From Bacillota bacterium (GTDB lineage Bacteria > Bacillota > Clostridia > Lachnospirales > Lachnospiraceae): a DNA stretch of 61,586 nt. Made by a program: the position numbers and the translations under genes. Under the pieces are notes generated by a model. That model saw only the letters and a list, made by a program, of their open reading frames with translations, was not told the DNA's origin and did not search any database. The stretch covers positions 1 through 61,586 of the forward strand of contig JAEWAK010000034.1 of assembly GCA_023391695.1 (NCBI GenBank), written 5' to 3'. Positions 40,669 to 50,170 of this stretch are shown here, one piece after another (the stretch's first letter is position 1; each line of letters opens with the position of its first letter).

Positions 40669-42681
40669 ATGGAGCGGTTATTATATGGAGCGGCATATTA
40701 TGAGGAATATATGCCATATGAGAGGCTGCAGGAAGATATCCGATTGATGAAGGAAGCCGGAATTAATGTGGTCAGGATCGCAGAATCCACATGGAGTACG
40801 GAGGAACCGCAGGAAGGTGTATTCGATTTTTCCCATGTAACGAAAGTGTTAGACGCCATGCAGGAAGCCGGAATCTATGTAATTGTGGGGACCCCGACTT
40901 ATGCAATTCCGGCTTGGATGGCAAAAAAATATCCTGAAGTTATGGTTATGGATTCGACGGGACACAGACGTCCCTATGGTGCCAGGCAGATTATGGATAT
41001 TACCAGTAAGGATTACCGGTTTTTTGCTGAGCGGATTATCCGCAGGCTGATGGAAGCAGTACAGGGATATTCGTGTGTTATTGGTTTTCAGCTGGATAAT
41101 GAGACAAAACATTATGGAACCTGCAGCGGCAATGTCCATAAAATGTTTGTTGCATCCATGAAAAAGAAATATGGCGGTGATTTGGAAAAGCTGAACCGGG
41201 ATTTCGGACTTGATTATTGGAGCAACCGTATTAATACATGGGAAGAATTTCCGGATTTAACCGGAACGGTTAACGGAAGCCTTGGAGGCGCTTTTGCAAG
41301 TTTTCAGAGAAGTCTGGTAACCGAATATCTTAACTGTCAGCGAAAAATTGTGGATGAATACAGGAGGCCCGGACAATTTGTTACTCATAATTTTGATTTC
41401 GAATGGCGAGGATATTCCTTTGGGGTTCAGCCCGATGTCGATCATTTTAAAGCGGCGGAATGTCTGACCATAGCCGGTTGTGATATCTATCATCCCACTC
41501 AGGATCACCTGACCGGGAAGGAGATTGGTTTCTGCGGTGATCTCGCGAGGTCTCTTAAGAAAAATAATTATTTTGTAATGGAAACCCAGGCGCAGGGGTT
41601 CCCGAATTGGACTCCTTACGACGGACAGATCCGTTTACAGGCCTTCAGCCATCTGGCAAACGGTGCGGATGCGGTTTTATATTGGAACTGGCATTCGATT
41701 CATAACGCCTGTGAAACCTACTGGAAAGGCATTCTCAGCCATAACCTGAAAAAGAATGCGGTTTACCTGGAAGTGAAACAGGTGGGCGCCGAATTTGCCG
41801 GATTAAGTGATAAACTTCTTCATCTCAAAAAGAAAAACCAGGTAGCTGTTATGGTCAGCAACGGGTCATTAACCGCTCTCGAATGGTATCCTTTTGCACC
41901 GGGGCAAAGAGCGGAAAAGAAATACAATGATATTGTACGTTGGATATATGATGCTTTATTTGAGTTAAATGTGGAGTGCGATATCATAAATTCAAAGGAA
42001 GCTGATTTAGGGCAATATACAATTATATGCGTACCGGCGATGTATTCGGCAGATGAAGATACACTTCTCCGGCTGAAAAAGTATGTTGAAGACGGAGGTT
42101 GCCTGGTAAGTACATTTAAAACCGGTTTTACAGATGAAAACCTTAAGGTTTGGGCAGAGGACCAGCCATATATTTTGAAAGAATGTTTCGGGATCACGTA
42201 TGACCAGTTTACCCTGCCTGAAAATGTTACCCTTGAAGATGATTTATTCGTACTGAACAGTAAGGATAGAACGGCTGAGTTATTTATGGAATTGATCAAG
42301 CCTGAGAAAGCAAGGGTTCTGGCTTCTTACGGACATGATAATTGGGGAAAGTATGCGGCGGTTACGGAAAATACCTATGGAAAAGGAAAGGCAATTTATC
42401 TTGGCTGTATGACTTCTTCCGCTTATCTGAAAGCTGTGCTGGCTAAAGTCCTGGGCGAAACCGGACTGCGAAAACTGGGACAGGTAACAGAATATCCGGT
42501 TTCAATCCGCAGAGGTACCAATCAGGAAGGAAAAGAAATCATATTTTATCTGAACTATTCCAAGGCGGAACAGCAAATTGCAGTTCAATCCGGCGTAGAA
42601 CTCTTCTCAGGAAAAGAACTTGGGCAGAATGAAATAATTACGATTGGGAAGTGGGATTTAGCTATTATAGAATCAAAGTAA
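40669..42681 (+). CDS. GH42 beta-galactosidase
   Basis: 670 residues from ATG 40669 (GAAAGGAGTTGCAGA in front; the longer frame from 40477 is leader). Catalytic TIM barrel at the N-terminus: MERLLYGAAYYEEYMP, VVRIAESTWSTEEPQEGVFD. Acid/base Glu145 in QLDNETKHYG and nucleophile Glu305 in FVMETQAQGFPNW. A trimerisation beta-galactosidase domain (about 395-600) and small C-terminal beta-domain follow. No signal peptide: it acts on imported galacto-oligosaccharides. It forms a functional unit with the upstream transporter and GH30. Confidence 0.93.
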   Translation: MERLLYGAAYYEEYMPYERLQEDIRLMKEAGINVVRIAESTWSTEEPQEGVFDFSHVTKVLDAMQEAGIYVIVGTPTYAIPAWMAKKYPEVMVMDSTGHRRPYGARQIMDITSKDYRFFAERIIRRLMEAVQGYSCVIGFQLDNETKHYGTCSGNVHKMFVASMKKKYGGDLEKLNRDFGLDYWSNRINTWEEFPDLTGTVNGSLGGAFASFQRSLVTEYLNCQRKIVDEYRRPGQFVTHNFDFEWRGYSFGVQPDVDHFKAAECLTIAGCDIYHPTQDHLTGKEIGFCGDLARSLKKNNYFVMETQAQGFPNWTPYDGQIRLQAFSHLANGADAVLYWNWHSIHNACETYWKGILSHNLKKNAVYLEVKQVGAEFAGLSDKLLHLKKKNQVAVMVSNGSLTALEWYPFAPGQRAEKKYNDIVRWIYDALFELNVECDIINSKEADLGQYTIICVPAMYSADEDTLLRLKKYVEDGGCLVSTFKTGFTDENLKVWAEDQPYILKECFGITYDQFTLPENVTLEDDLFVLNSKDRTAELFMELIKPEKARVLASYGHDNWGKYAAVTENTYGKGKAIYLGCMTSSAYLKAVLAKVLGETGLRKLGQVTEYPVSIRRGTNQEGKEIIFYLNYSKAEQQIAVQSGVELFSGKELGQNEIITIGKWDLAIIESK

Positions 42682-42883
42682 TATTAAAAGGTTAGCGTCT
42701 TTTCGGTTTACTTTGTTGAAAATTTAATTCTTTCTACTTTAATTATAAATATAAACATTTGTAAATATAGACTATTCTTTCTCATATGCCAGTGCTATAA
42801 TCCAAAATACATGCTACCAAACTGATAAAAGACGGGCAGCGGATTCGCGTGAATGGAACAGAAAGGTATGTAGAAATCCTATA

Positions 42884-42933
42884 CGAATAACCCACCATTT
42901 CCCAATTTCCATAAACAGTGGGTTATTCGTTTT
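42884..42933. terminator. terminator between GH42 and broken AraC-GyrI gene
   Basis: CGAATAACCCAC (42884-42895) pairs perfectly with GTGGGTTATTCG (42918-42929), then a T-rich tract. It can serve both converging directions. The 200 bp before it, after GH42, are AT-rich without a recognisable gene. Confidence 0.75.
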
Positions 42934-42936
42934 GCT

Positions 42937-43089
42937 TTATTGTTTTTTGATAATTGGCATCCAAAGCTCGGCATTTTCTGAAAATTTTTCCGGCTTCCAG
43001 CCATCTGTTAGCATAACATCCATTCCAAATAATTGGTAGGGCTGTGTTTCAACAATTTGGTACTGCATTGCTTCTACTCCTTTTAATAT
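42937..43089 (-). pseudogene. GyrI-like effector domain remnant of an AraC regulator
   Basis: On the minus strand, beginning right after the 60-bp insert: FILKGVEAMQYQIVETQPYQ, LFGMDVMLTDGWKPEKFSEN, AELWMPIIKKQ and a stop. This is the start of the GyrI/AraC_E_bind effector domain that normally follows the AraC DNA-binding domain encoded at 43120-43467. A full domain would be about three times longer, so its end is also lost. Confidence 0.7.
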
Positions 43090-43149
43090 AAATTGATACG
43101 GACTCTGCCATCGAACGTATCAGGAAAAGAGGACGTGATTACGAGCAGA
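43090..43149. repeat. 60-bp exact copy of an internal piece of the dNK gene
   Basis: Bases 43090-43149 are identical, in the same orientation, to 45451-45510 inside the deoxynucleoside kinase gene. The match ends abruptly on both sides. It separates the AraC DNA-binding part from the GyrI part of a minus-strand regulator gene. It is too short to be a gene duplicate; it looks like template-switch or filler DNA at a repair junction. Confidence 0.9.
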
Positions 43150-43467
43150 GGGAACACCACTCTTGCGCGCTTTTGACGGAGTTATGCCTTGAAGCAGCTG
43201 AAAGGCACGTGTAAACGATGAATGACCATACTTCAGTGCAATGTCAATGATCTTAATATCGGAATTCTGAATTTCTATAGCGGTTAAGGTTATCCTTCTT
43301 CTGCGGATGTATTCAGATAACGGAATACCTATTAGAGAGGAAAACATTCTTTGAAAATGGTATGACGAACATTTCGCTTTTTTTGCAGCCATGTTAAAGT
43401 CAATATCAGTTGACAGATTATCTTCAATGTATTTAATTGCACTTTCTAAGTCGGATACAAATGACAT
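43120..43467 (-). pseudogene. AraC-family DNA-binding domain, truncated by insertion
   Basis: ATG 43467 (AGGAGT upstream) encodes LSTDIDFNMAAKKAKCSSYH, FQRMFSSLIGIPLSEYIRRR, YGHSSFTRAFQLLQGITPSK and KARKSGV, an N-terminal AraC domain of the AraC-GyrI architecture. After KSGV the normal linker (AYPPISFQ in relatives) is replaced by codons from the 60-bp dNK-derived insert and a stop at 43120. The product could still bind DNA but has lost its effector domain, so it may act without an inducer. Confidence 0.75.
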
Positions 43468-43635
43468 ACCGGTACTCCTTTCTATTTGGAGTATAACAAA
43501 TAAAGAATTCCTTTGCTGTTCAATTCATGCACCGTTTTGCATAATATATAGCAGACATCTTTTTTTGAAAACGGTTACTTGCACATTCTGAGGGACTGGA
43601 TTATCGTACTTGACTGTTTGAATCAGCTATATGAT

Positions 43636-44592
43636 TTATTTACAATATCCGGTTTCAAAATCGATTATATTCTTAAGTGTTTTACCGGTAAGGTAATTCT
43701 CTATATTTGTGGCGGCAATTTCTACGATCTTATCCAAGGTTTCAGGTAAATGAAAGGAACCGGATACATGAGGAGTTATCATTATATTTTTTTCTCTCCA
43801 TAAAGGATGTTCAGGTGGGAGAGGTTCCGGATCGGTTACATCTAAGCCGGCAGCGTAAATATTCCGGTTTTGTACTGCCGATAATAAAGCATCCTGATCC
43901 ACTGCACTTCCTCGTCCGCCATTTAGAAATATACCTGTTTTTTTCATTTTTGAGAAAAATTCTGCATTATAAAGATGATAGGTAGACGGTGTGTTAGGAA
44001 GAAAGGAGACAATGACATCGGATCTGGGTATGATTTCATCGAAATCTTCCATTAGGTGCAGTTCATCCGCCTGCTTCGGACAATCGCTTTTACGCCGCTT
44101 GATTCCAATGACATAAGCACCCAGGGCCTTTGCCATTCCGGCAAAATATAAGCCGATATCGCCTAATCCGATGACCGTTACCGTTGCATCGGAAATAGAG
44201 GTGACCGTACCATAATCATTCCATTCCCCGTTCACACTATCATCCCTATAAAGATGTAATTTTTTCTGCAGACACATCATCATTCCGAACATATGCTCCG
44301 CCACTGTTTTACCATATGCACCGGTGGCATTAGTCAGTATAGTGTTGGAAGAAAGAACCCCTGGCAGGATATAAGCATCTGCTCCGGCAGAATTTAATTG
44401 AAGTAATTCCAGTATTTTGGATGCACCAATATAAGTGGCAGGCACATTGCCAACAATTATTTCTGAATTTTGTACCATATCGATGGTGACTTCTGACAAT
44501 GGAACATACTGAAAACTGCTATCAGTAATATTCTCCTCCAAGCGTTTTTTGTGATGTTCTGTAAGCGGCAGCGTTACTAAAATTCGTTTCAT
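43636..44592 (-). CDS. D-isomer-specific 2-hydroxyacid dehydrogenase
   Basis: 318 residues. NAD-binding motif VIGLGDIGLYFAGMAKALGA (GxGxxG). Family C-terminal signatures ILNGGRGSAVDQDALL-like (catalytic Arg), LDVTDPEPLPPEHPLW (Glu) and IMITPHVSGS (catalytic His). It would reduce a 2-keto acid to a D-2-hydroxyacid or the reverse; substrate unknown. ATG 44592 is preceded by AAAGGAAGGAC. Monocistronic. Confidence 0.9.
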   Translation of the reverse strand: MKRILVTLPLTEHHKKRLEENITDSSFQYVPLSEVTIDMVQNSEIIVGNVPATYIGASKILELLQLNSAGADAYILPGVLSSNTILTNATGAYGKTVAEHMFGMMMCLQKKLHLYRDDSVNGEWNDYGTVTSISDATVTVIGLGDIGLYFAGMAKALGAYVIGIKRRKSDCPKQADELHLMEDFDEIIPRSDVIVSFLPNTPSTYHLYNAEFFSKMKKTGIFLNGGRGSAVDQDALLSAVQNRNIYAAGLDVTDPEPLPPEHPLWREKNIMITPHVSGSFHLPETLDKIVEIAATNIENYLTGKTLKNIIDFETGYCK

Positions 44593-45029
44593 ATAATTTC
44601 TGTCCTTCCTTTCGGCTTTTGTATTAGTAGTGAGAAAGCGGTAAAAGTACTCGCTGATATTCTTATATAGTTATCATAGTTATAAAGCATTGAAAAGTCA
44701 ATTAATCCAAAAAAATAGTTCGGCTGACAGCTCTCTTAATAAAGTTCCGGGATGCTATAGGCCATGGTATTTCCCGGTTATTTGGTTTAAAGCCATCAGA
44801 ACAAATGATTCTTTTACAGTATTGATGTGCATGCCTTCGGTGGCGGGCAGACGTATTATGATTAATGGGAACAAAATGAATCTGGGCCAATATAACAAAA
44901 TATCGGTTGTGCTGATTGACTATACACAATATGTTGTGTTAATATATTTTGTAAAGGTAGATTTATTAAAGTATTAACGATTATATATAGATTGATGTTT
45001 AGTATTCCAGACATCTAAGGAGGAAATTC
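44593..45029. other. intergenic region with no supported gene
   Basis: 437 bp between the divergent dehydrogenase and kinase genes. A plus-strand frame (44690-44977) has no ribosome-binding site and no recognisable family. Part of it (44740-44900) is less AT-rich and could be an old coding remnant. The kinase promoter must lie in the last 100 bp. Confidence 0.35.
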
Positions 45030-45686
45030 GTGTACAAGGAGTTTTTTAAAATGATTAAGAAGAACAGTCGTAATGAAACAATTGTAATTGATGCTGTTGT
45101 TGGTGCAGGTAAAACAGTCTATGTCGATATGCTTTCAAAGGAAATGAATATACCCTGTTTCCATGAGCCGGTACAGGATAATCCTATTCTGGACAAGTTC
45201 TATCATGACCGCAAGAGATATTCCTTCCCGCTTCAAATATTCTTTCTGAATAGAAGATTCAAGATGCTGAAGCAGGCATCTGAATTAGGAAAAGCATCAC
45301 TTATGGATCGCAGCATTTATGGCGATATGATATTTGCCAAGCTGCTTTATGAAGAAGGTAATATGGATAAAGATGAGTATATGCTGTATCGTGATCTTCT
45401 GGTAAATATGCTGGATCATGTGGAAGCACCAAGACTAATGATTTATTTGAAAATTGATACGGACTCTGCCATCGAACGTATCAGGAAAAGAGGACGTGAT
45501 TACGAGCAGATAGTAGAAAGAGGATATTGGGAGAGGCTCAACAGGGAATATGAGAATTATTTCTCAGAATATAACCTTTCACCTCTTCTGGTTATTGATG
45601 CTGCCAGGTACGATATTATACAGAATCCGGAAGACAAAGAGGAAGTGTTTCAAATTATACGCCAGAAAATAGATGAGATTGAATAA
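45030..45686 (+). CDS. deoxynucleoside kinase (dGK/dAK family)
   Basis: 218 residues. P-loop variant VIDAVVGAGKTVYVDML; the DRS motif MDRSIYGDMIFA is characteristic of deoxynucleoside kinases; the LID arginines are in ERIRKRGRDYE. Reaction: deoxyribonucleoside + ATP to dNMP, nucleotide salvage in the cytoplasm. GTG 45030 has AAGGAGG 6 nt upstream and is preferred over internal ATG 45051. Sixty bases of this gene (45451-45510) recur at 43090-43149. Confidence 0.88.
   Translation: MYKEFFKMIKKNSRNETIVIDAVVGAGKTVYVDMLSKEMNIPCFHEPVQDNPILDKFYHDRKRYSFPLQIFFLNRRFKMLKQASELGKASLMDRSIYGDMIFAKLLYEEGNMDKDEYMLYRDLLVNMLDHVEAPRLMIYLKIDTDSAIERIRKRGRDYEQIVERGYWERLNREYENYFSEYNLSPLLVIDAARYDIIQNPEDKEEVFQIIRQKIDEIE
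45451..45510. repeat. source copy of the 60-bp duplication
   Basis: Identical to 43090-43149. Here it encodes the KIDTDSAIERIRKRGRDYEQ stretch around the kinase LID region and is in its native context. Confidence 0.9.
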
Positions 45687-45724
45687 TAATGACTAATTAC
45701 GTGAAGTAGGTGTAAGGGGAAAAA

Positions 45725-45752
45725 ACCAGATTTCGACATATCGAAATCTGGT
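45725..45752 (+). terminator. hairpin after dNK gene
   Basis: AACCAGATTTCGA-TA-TCGAAATCTGGTT style perfect hairpin followed by AAATATTTT; probable terminator with a weak T-run. Confidence 0.55.
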
Positions 45753-45783
45753 TAAATATTTTCGTTGAAATTTCGGTATAAAC

Positions 45784-45806
45784 ATAGTATTCTAATGATA
45801 TACTAT
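45784..45806. promoter_or_regulatory. operator-like dyad before DUF4143 ATPase gene
   Basis: ATAGTAT-N9-ATACTAT, perfect 7-bp arms, about 45 bp before the start of the ATPase gene and just ahead of AAAGGAGG. Possible binding site of an unknown regulator. Confidence 0.35.
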
Positions 45807-45850
45807 TATGAAAGGAGGAAAGTCGGGACAAAGCCTACTCGACTAGAGAA

Positions 45851-47050
45851 ATGATAAAACGAGAAATATATATGTCAAAAATTCGTCCATTTATACATCA
45901 GAATATTGTTAAGATACTGACAGGAATAAGGCGTTCAGGAAAATCTGTAATGCTTGAACTGATACAGGAAGAATTACGCTTGCAGGGAGTATCTGATAAT
46001 CAATTTTTACTGATCAATTTGGAAAGTAAAAATAGCGGATTTGTCTCTTCAGTCGATAGTATTTATGCATATATTAATCATTTTGTATCCGAAGCTGCCG
46101 GTAAAGTATACTTATTTTTCGATGAAATACAGGAACTGGATGGTTGGGAAACTATGATTAATTCCTGTATGATAGATTTTGATGCTGATATGTATATCAC
46201 CGGATCAAATGCAAAGCTATTATCAGGTGAGCTTGCAACCTACCTGGGAGGACGGTATATTGAGATTAAAATTTACCCTTTTTCATATAAAGAAATACTG
46301 GACATTATGCCTCACAAAAATAAAGCCGAAGCTTTTCAAATATACCTTACCAGAGGGGGAATGCCTTTTCTCTATCAGTTCCCGATTGACGAAAGAAGCG
46401 CGATGCAATATCTGAATGATATTTATGATTCTATCATATTGAAAGATATCGCAACAAGAAATAAAATACGTGATATAGGACTTCTGAAAAGAATAATTCA
46501 ATTTTTTATAGCGAATATCGGAAATACATTTTCTGCAACCAATATTTCAAAATATCTGAAAAGTGAGATGAGAGGAGCTTCCACAGAAACAATCTACAAC
46601 TATATTGATTATTGCAAAACAGCTTGCTTTCTTCATCTGGTTTCACGGGAGGACGTAATCGGGAAAAAGCTTTTGCAGTTTCAGGAAAAAATATATATCG
46701 CAGATCATGGTATACGTGAAGCTGTTTACGGAAACAACATGCGTGACATAAATCAGACTCTTGAAAATATTGTCTATATGGAGTTATTACGCCGAGGATA
46801 TAATGTCAGAGTCGGTAAAAATAATAACAATGAAATTGACTTTGTAGCAGTGTCCGGAAAAGAAAAAATATACGTTCAGGTGACATATATTCTTGCTACA
46901 GAAGAAACTGTGGAAAGAGCATTTGCAGCTCTTGAAACCATTCCCGATAATTATCCCAAATATGTTGTTTCAATGGATGAAATTGATCGAGGAAGAAATG
47001 GAATCAAAAACGTTAATATCCGTGATTTTCTGTTGATGGATAATTATTAA
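45851..47050 (+). CDS. AAA_14 ATPase with DUF4143 domain
   Basis: 399 residues. N-terminal P-loop ATPase (KILTGIRRSGKSVMLELIQE, Walker B KVYLFFDEIQEL, sensor-like DMYITGSNAKLL) and C-terminal DUF4143 domain (EIDFVAVSGKEKIYVQVTYI), which resembles a PD-(D/E)xK nuclease fold. Such proteins are abundant in anaerobes and are of unknown function; mobile or defence-related roles have been proposed. ATG 45851 has only a weak AGAGA site; a stronger AAAGGAGG lies 35 nt upstream. Monocistronic. Confidence 0.85.
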   Translation: MIKREIYMSKIRPFIHQNIVKILTGIRRSGKSVMLELIQEELRLQGVSDNQFLLINLESKNSGFVSSVDSIYAYINHFVSEAAGKVYLFFDEIQELDGWETMINSCMIDFDADMYITGSNAKLLSGELATYLGGRYIEIKIYPFSYKEILDIMPHKNKAEAFQIYLTRGGMPFLYQFPIDERSAMQYLNDIYDSIILKDIATRNKIRDIGLLKRIIQFFIANIGNTFSATNISKYLKSEMRGASTETIYNYIDYCKTACFLHLVSREDVIGKKLLQFQEKIYIADHGIREAVYGNNMRDINQTLENIVYMELLRRGYNVRVGKNNNNEIDFVAVSGKEKIYVQVTYILATEETVERAFAALETIPDNYPKYVVSMDEIDRGRNGIKNVNIRDFLLMDNY

Positions 47051-47288
47051 TATGTTTTTGAAATTTATTCTATAATTAAGGAACAAGCAGGCTTGATGGC
47101 ATTATGTTGTCGGCTCTGTCAGAGTTGCCGCAAAAATGCCATTGCCGCCAGGAAGGGCAAAGGCGTTTAAAGAGGCAGGAAAGCGGAAGGGCGTATATGA
47201 TACCCTCGTATATATCACCCCGCATTTAGCTAGATATAACTTGCATTAGGCATAGCGGCCTTATTTGCGCTTCCTTTAATTTATCTTC
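47051..47288. other. hairpin-rich convergent intergenic region
   Basis: 238 bp, GC-richer than its neighbours. It contains ATGGCATT (near 47096) pairing with AATGCCAT (near 47133), enclosing CTCTG-T-CAGAG, and a second palindromic block with GTATATGATACC and GTATATATCACC. No gene or canonical terminator. Candidate non-coding RNA or element remnant. Confidence 0.35.
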
Positions 47289-48191
47289 TCAGTTATAGTT
47301 GTTTTCATCAAACGAGTAAACAATCTCTCCGTTAGGCGCTATTATGTTCACTTGCTTAAAATGGGGTTCTCTTTGCACATTAGAACCTCCTGCAAAGTGC
47401 ATTACCAAATATTCATGAGTAAATCCCAAACTATCTACAGCTACAACATTAGAAGTGAGGATTTGTCCATTGTTTATAGTATATTTATCGTCAATATCAA
47501 GCATGAATGTTCCGCCTGATCCACTCTCTTTTTCCAAGACTACGGGCGTTTCATTTATGATTTCATCATCCACTTTAATCACATATTTTATATCGATAAA
47601 AGGGTTATTCTCTTGTGATGGCTTATAATCGATATCAAGTTTTCCTTTTGTATGATATTTATTTGCTCTGTAGGAAGATTGTCCAGAAAAATGAGCAAAA
47701 AGAGAGGGAAATACATGCTCTTGTATGCTTGACACATTTAACTCTTGGTGTTCTTCAACGTTTTTTATACCATTATCCTCCATAATAATCTTCGGGGAAA
47801 TACTATCCGATATCTTAAAATTTCGAAGGGCAAAATACTGCAACCCGGATTTCTCAAGTCGGACAATCTCTCCGTTAAAATCAAGAGATACCGACATGGT
47901 TTCCGTTACTGTCTTTGGCTCAATCGTAAATGTAATGGGTACAGTGAGCGTACTAACATCCAGTTTTCCTACTTTTACAGAGGTGTTATGAATTAAGCTT
48001 GCCTGGGCCTCTAATTTTTGGTCTACATTCTGATAGATGGAGTTAATTTGACTATTCAAGCGGTTTTCAACAGAATCAATTGTGTTATAGGTGTTTTCAA
48101 TCCTGCTCTGCAATGAACTTATCTTTGCTAAGGAATATAATTGTAAAACTATTAATACAGCAATTAAAATATACGATATATGTTTTTTCAT
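47289..48191 (-). CDS. membrane-anchored protein of unknown function, 300 aa
   Basis: ATG 48191 (GGGAGAG upstream) starts MKKHISYILIAVLIVLQLYS, a single N-terminal membrane helix. Then a coiled-coil region (about 25-70: SLQSRIENTYNTIDSVENRL) and a beta-rich extracellular part with repeated acidic and Val/Thr-rich strands. No lipobox, catalytic motif or family is recognised. A surface-exposed structural or sensor role is possible. The longer frame from 48221 adds ten residues without a ribosome-binding site. Confidence 0.7.
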   Translation of the reverse strand: MKKHISYILIAVLIVLQLYSLAKISSLQSRIENTYNTIDSVENRLNSQINSIYQNVDQKLEAQASLIHNTSVKVGKLDVSTLTVPITFTIEPKTVTETMSVSLDFNGEIVRLEKSGLQYFALRNFKISDSISPKIIMEDNGIKNVEEHQELNVSSIQEHVFPSLFAHFSGQSSYRANKYHTKGKLDIDYKPSQENNPFIDIKYVIKVDDEIINETPVVLEKESGSGGTFMLDIDDKYTINNGQILTSNVVAVDSLGFTHEYLVMHFAGGSNVQREPHFKQVNIIAPNGEIVYSFDENNYN

Positions 48192-48656
48192 TTCAGTCTC
48201 TCCCTCGTTTAGAAATAACAAAATTCATGCGGCTCCATAAATTAATGTTTGATTTTATGCTCATTTTACCACATAAACCCAAATTATACAATTCTACTTT
48301 CGTTTCTTACTGCGCTTTCTTTTAGGATTATTCAAATGCTTGGATTTTGCCTATACATTCATCAGCAGTTGAAGTTCCTCCGTTGCCAGCTTACCAAAAA
48401 ATGACTTGTACAGAAAAAGTGCAAGCTAATATTCCTGCTAAATTCATTTACGTTTTCTGTCGAAATAAAATATATTGTTAATTTTTCTGTAAGGATATTA
48501 ACTAAAATGTAAAATTAATTAAAGCTTATTTAATGGTATTATTTTTAAAATAGTGTATAATCCTCTCTTGGTGGCATATCTTGATGGCATAAAACTGATT
48601 CGGTAATCCGACTGTCAGAAGAATGAAACAGGAACAACATTAGGGAGGGCAATTAT
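48192..48656. other. intergenic region between divergent genes
   Basis: 465 bp without a supported gene. A -10-like TATAAT near 48560 precedes the MBOAT gene by about 95 bp, but its -35 is poor. AATGACTTGTAC near 48399 echoes the terminator stem at 59666, without the second arm. Confidence 0.35.
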
Positions 48657-50060
48657 ATGAATTTTAGCAGCTTGGAGTTTATTTTTTACTTTTTACCGGT
48701 ATTTCTGATCGTATATTATATTGTACCTTTCAGATTTCGAAATATTGTCCTTCTTTTAGGAAGTCTTTGCTTCTATACTCTTGGTGATCCCAAATATCTT
48801 TTATTGATTTTTCTGTCCGTCTTTGTCAACCAGATTTCAGCGGTAAATATTAAGAAAAATGAAAAAGAGCAGACAAGAAAAAAAAACTGGCTGATTTTTG
48901 CCCTGGTTTATAATTTTGGAATGCTGTTCTTCTTTAAGTATATAAATTTTGCAATTGAAAATGTGAATGTAATCCTTAGGTCAATTTCTCCCGGCAACGG
49001 ACTTGCCAGTTTAAACTTTGGGCTGCCCCTTGGTATCAGCTTTTATACCTTTCAGGCGGTGTCCTATGTAATAGACGTTTACCGGGGAGAGATTAGGGAT
49101 AATCTTTCTCTTTTTAAATTTGGTACATATCTTACTATGTTTCCCAAGCTGGTATCGGGACCTATTGTGTCCTATGGGGATATAAAGGACCAGTTGCGTG
49201 GCAGAAGATTCAGCTTATTTAAACTTGAAAGAGGCTTTAAATTATTTACCGTCGGGCTTGGGATAAAGGTCCTGTTAGCAAACAGAATCGGTTTATTATG
49301 GAACGATATTCAAACCATCGGTTTTCAGAGTATTTCCACTCCGCTTGCCTGGCTGGGGGCATTCGGATACAGTCTCCAGTTATATTTTGATTTTTACGGC
49401 TATACATTAATGGCAATCGGCATTGGAAAAATACTTGGTTTCAATCTGCCACATAACTTTAATCATCCCTATATGGCGAAATCCGTTACGGAATTCTGGC
49501 GCAGATGGCATATTACTCTCGGTAAATGGTTTAAAGATTACATATACATTCCCCTTGGAGGCAACCGGAGGGGAAAGGGGAGGCTTGCCTTTAATCTCCT
49601 GGTAGTCTGGCTGCTTACCGGCCTGTGGCATGGTGCCAGCTGGAATTTCTTATTGTGGGGGTTGGTGCTGTTTGCATTGATTCTTTTGGAAAAACTGTAT
49701 TTAAAGACTTTTCTGGATAAATGGAGTGTTTTTGCAAGACTCTATATCCTGCTTATAATACCTCTTACCTGGATGCTTTTTGCTATCAGTAATTTAAGTG
49801 ATATTGGAACTTATTTTGGCAGGATGTTAAACCTGGTTCAGGGGATTAACGTAAATACTTCCGATGTAATAAAATATTTCGGACAGTATAAATGGCTTTT
49901 GTTAGCCGGCACCTTCCTCTGCTTCCCTTACGGGCAAAGGTGGTTTATGAAACATGAAAACAATATCTTTTGTATTGTGCTTTTATTCCTGGTATTCTGG
50001 TATTCTGTTTATCAGCTGGCCAACGGCATAAATAATCCGTTTATGTACTTCCGGTTTTAG
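48657..50060 (+). CDS. MBOAT-family O-acyltransferase (AlgI/DltB-like)
   Basis: 467 residues, about 11 membrane helices. MBOAT signatures: LPLGISFYTFQAVSYVIDVY, KLVSGPIVSYGDI, NHPYMAKSVTEFWRRWHITL and catalytic His in TGLWHGASWNFLLWG. These enzymes move acyl groups, usually acetyl, across the membrane onto an exopolysaccharide or cell-wall polymer. ATG 48657 follows AGGGAGGGCAATTAT. The next gene encodes an SGNH-type partner, as in AlgI-AlgJ/X or PatA-PatB pairs. Confidence 0.92.
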   Translation: MNFSSLEFIFYFLPVFLIVYYIVPFRFRNIVLLLGSLCFYTLGDPKYLLLIFLSVFVNQISAVNIKKNEKEQTRKKNWLIFALVYNFGMLFFFKYINFAIENVNVILRSISPGNGLASLNFGLPLGISFYTFQAVSYVIDVYRGEIRDNLSLFKFGTYLTMFPKLVSGPIVSYGDIKDQLRGRRFSLFKLERGFKLFTVGLGIKVLLANRIGLLWNDIQTIGFQSISTPLAWLGAFGYSLQLYFDFYGYTLMAIGIGKILGFNLPHNFNHPYMAKSVTEFWRRWHITLGKWFKDYIYIPLGGNRRGKGRLAFNLLVVWLLTGLWHGASWNFLLWGLVLFALILLEKLYLKTFLDKWSVFARLYILLIIPLTWMLFAISNLSDIGTYFGRMLNLVQGINVNTSDVIKYFGQYKWLLLAGTFLCFPYGQRWFMKHENNIFCIVLLFLVFWYSVYQLANGINNPFMYFRF

Positions 50061-50170
50061 CCTGCACAAGCCTGCCGATTATAAGCTGTAACAAAGCGAA
50101 ATGGGTCAACTGGAAAAAAGTGAGTGAAAAGCATCTGAAACGAGAAAATAGGTACAGGAATGAGGTAGAA

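Noticed and set aside
44690..44977. Plus-strand 95-codon frame
   Set aside because: No ribosome-binding site, no recognisable domain; treated as possible old remnant only.
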